Origin: Echinometra lucunter
Lineage: Eukaryota; Echinodermata; Echinoidea; Camarodonta; Echinometridae
DNA length: 64,000 bases
Direction: 5' to 3'
NCBI GenBank assembly: GCA_029962745.1
Contig: CM057153.1
Coordinates: 40,032,779 to 40,096,778 of the forward strand
The position numbers and the translations under genes were made by a program. Under the pieces are notes generated by a model. It was not told where the DNA came from. It did not search any database and was given only the letters and a program-made list of their open reading frames with translations. This document shows positions 62,762-64,000 of the stretch, one piece after another (position 1 is the stretch's first letter; each line of letters begins with the position of its first letter).

Positions 62762-63138
62762 CCCATAGAGGTACAGTGTCACCTTTAGGAGACGCTTTTG
62801 CAGTATCTGTTGGTCCAGAATGTTGGGCAGTACATATCATACATGAGCAGAAAAAGAAAAATGCACTGAAAAAATTTGAGCCCATTCCCATCGCTGTATG
62901 ATGTGGCGTTCTCGAATTAGAGCAGTTTAAGTGTAACTAATCATTAAACTCTTTAAATTGGCAACGCAATGAATAATATATAATCACTATTTCTGTGTTT
63001 AAATTTGCGATTTCTGATTCAATTTTACATCTATTTTTTTTCAAGCTATGTAAACGTGGAAAAAAATAATTTGTATTGCCAATTTGAGGATTGAAGATGA
63101 TTAATTTTGACCTCAAGAAAGCTCTGTACTGCTATGGG
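62762..63138. mobile_element. piggyBac-like MITE, second subfamily, 377 bp
   Basis: TTAA (62758-62761) then CCCATAGAGGTACAG; right end CTGTACTGCTATGGG then TTAA (63139-63142). The inside shares TTGGCAACGCAATG, CATGAGCAGAAA and TTGCCAATTTGAGGAT phrases with the 42251 and 63545 elements but is otherwise diverged, so it is a related subfamily. Confidence 0.78.
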
Positions 63139-63142
63139 TTAA

Positions 63143-63540
63143 CATGAATGGAGTGACATAAAATTATGACATACAACAATAATGAGCATAATTGTATATG
63201 TGTTAGTGGTAAATACTAACAATGAACACGTCTTATCACATTGTTTACTAGTGGCGTATTCCAGAGAGCATTAAATCATTCATTGCTAATTAATTCATCA
63301 TTAAATTTTTTTTATATGTTTTTTTGTATGTTTTATTAAGTTTCAAGATTCACAATACAAAACAATCACACATAAATCAATTCATCATTAAATTGCTTGT
63401 TAATGTAAATTTAGTCTGCCATTTCAGCTGAATCTTATGCTTAAATACTGTATTGCCAGTCATTTGTTTGAAATACAAATTTATTGAAGAAACAATTACC
63501 AACCTCCATGTTAAGTATCTTGATCCTCACTGTCGATTCC
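63143..63540. other. Non-coding spacer between MITEs
   Basis: AT-rich, with TTCATCATTAAATT/AATTCATCATTAAATT repeated at 63293-63307 and 63378-63394. A possible minus-strand retroelement tail lies at 63325-63345. No gene. Confidence 0.45.
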
Positions 63541-63544
63541 TTAA

Positions 63545-63953
63545 CCCATTCGTGACAGAGGTCCACATTTAGTGGTTTGGCCTAATATCTTTTAATGCAA
63601 AGCCCTAAAAATCATACCAAATACATGAGCAGAAAGAGCAAAAAATTCTACACAAACTGTGCCCATTTTGGTTGCATCAATATTCATTGTTTGATGCTGA
63701 ATTTTTTTTTAAAGGAAAATAAGCATTAAAATCCTTAAATTGGCAATGTGATAGAAAGTTTAAAATCACCGTTTTCCCCTGCAAATTGGCAACTTTTTGA
63801 CTTATCACTATAATTTCTGTCAATTTATACTCATTTCTGATACATGACGTTTTATAAATAAAATGTAGCAATAAAATAAAAATGTTGGTGTTGCCAATTT
63901 GAAGAATAAAAGCTGATCAAATTAGGCTTTCAATAATTCCTGTCATGAATGGG
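63545..63953. mobile_element. piggyBac-like MITE, copy 2 (inverted), 409 bp
   Basis: TTAA (63541-63544), CCCATTCGTGACAG at the left, CTGTCATGAATGGG at the right, TTAA (63954-63957). End-to-end reverse complement of 42251-42657 with scattered differences and one small indel region. Confidence 0.88.
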
Positions 63954-64000
63954 TTAAGAGAATCCTTAAGAGCAAGCAACTGGAATTCTGTAGCTTGAAT

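Noticed and set aside
63850..63860. AATAAA as the gene's poly(A) signal
   Set aside because: It lies inside a piggyBac-like MITE 2.4 kb after the stop and cannot be assigned without transcript data.
1..64000. CRISPR arrays, bacterial operons or prophage
   Set aside because: No spaced palindromic array or prokaryotic gene layout; the introns and repeats are those of an animal genome.

Overview
The window is AT-rich animal nuclear DNA carrying one recognisable protein-coding gene, on the + strand. It is a complete 15-coding-exon MAP3K2/MAP3K3 (MEKK2/3) orthologue. Joining the exons by GT-AG introns gives an uninterrupted 650-residue protein with an N-terminal PB1 domain, a Ser-rich linker and a C-terminal Ser/Thr kinase domain. 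A single MEKK2/3-type gene, long repeat-filled introns, many ACATGTACATGTA-type motifs, a tRNA-derived SINE, a non-LTR retrotransposon remnant and very many short terminal-inverted-repeat elements suggest an invertebrate deuterostome. An echinoderm such as a sea urchin is my best guess, but it is not proven.

Layout. 1-20302: no coding sequence recognised; microsatellites, poly(G)/poly(C) tracts and several elements, including a hAT-like element with an 8-bp target duplication (7070-8115). 20303-20407: a 5'UTR exon that ends four bases into the ORF (ATGG). 20408-42796: a 22-kb intron 1 packed with foldback and TIR elements, a LINE fragment, SINE tails and a ~0.5-kb AAT/AAGAAT satellite. 42797-50047: exons 2-5 (N-terminus and PB1). 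51346-55025: exons 6-10 (Ser-rich linker). 55418-61421: exons 11-15 (kinase domain and stop). 61422-64000: 3'UTR of unknown extent, then three TTAA-flanked elements.

Biology. By family knowledge, MEKK2/3 kinases bind MEK5 through PB1-PB1 contacts and phosphorylate MEK5 and other MAP2Ks (ERK5, JNK and p38 routes). All core kinase residues are present here, so the gene looks functional. The main oddity is Thr in place of Ser at one of the two activation-segment phosphosites.

The rest of the interest is in mobile DNA: several small non-autonomous DNA-transposon families (piggyBac-like TTAA, hAT-like, TA-flanked, and a possible PIF/Harbinger remnant), some in two or three copies in one locus. 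I found no convincing second gene, tRNA or rRNA gene, CRISPR array, or clearly novel multi-gene system.
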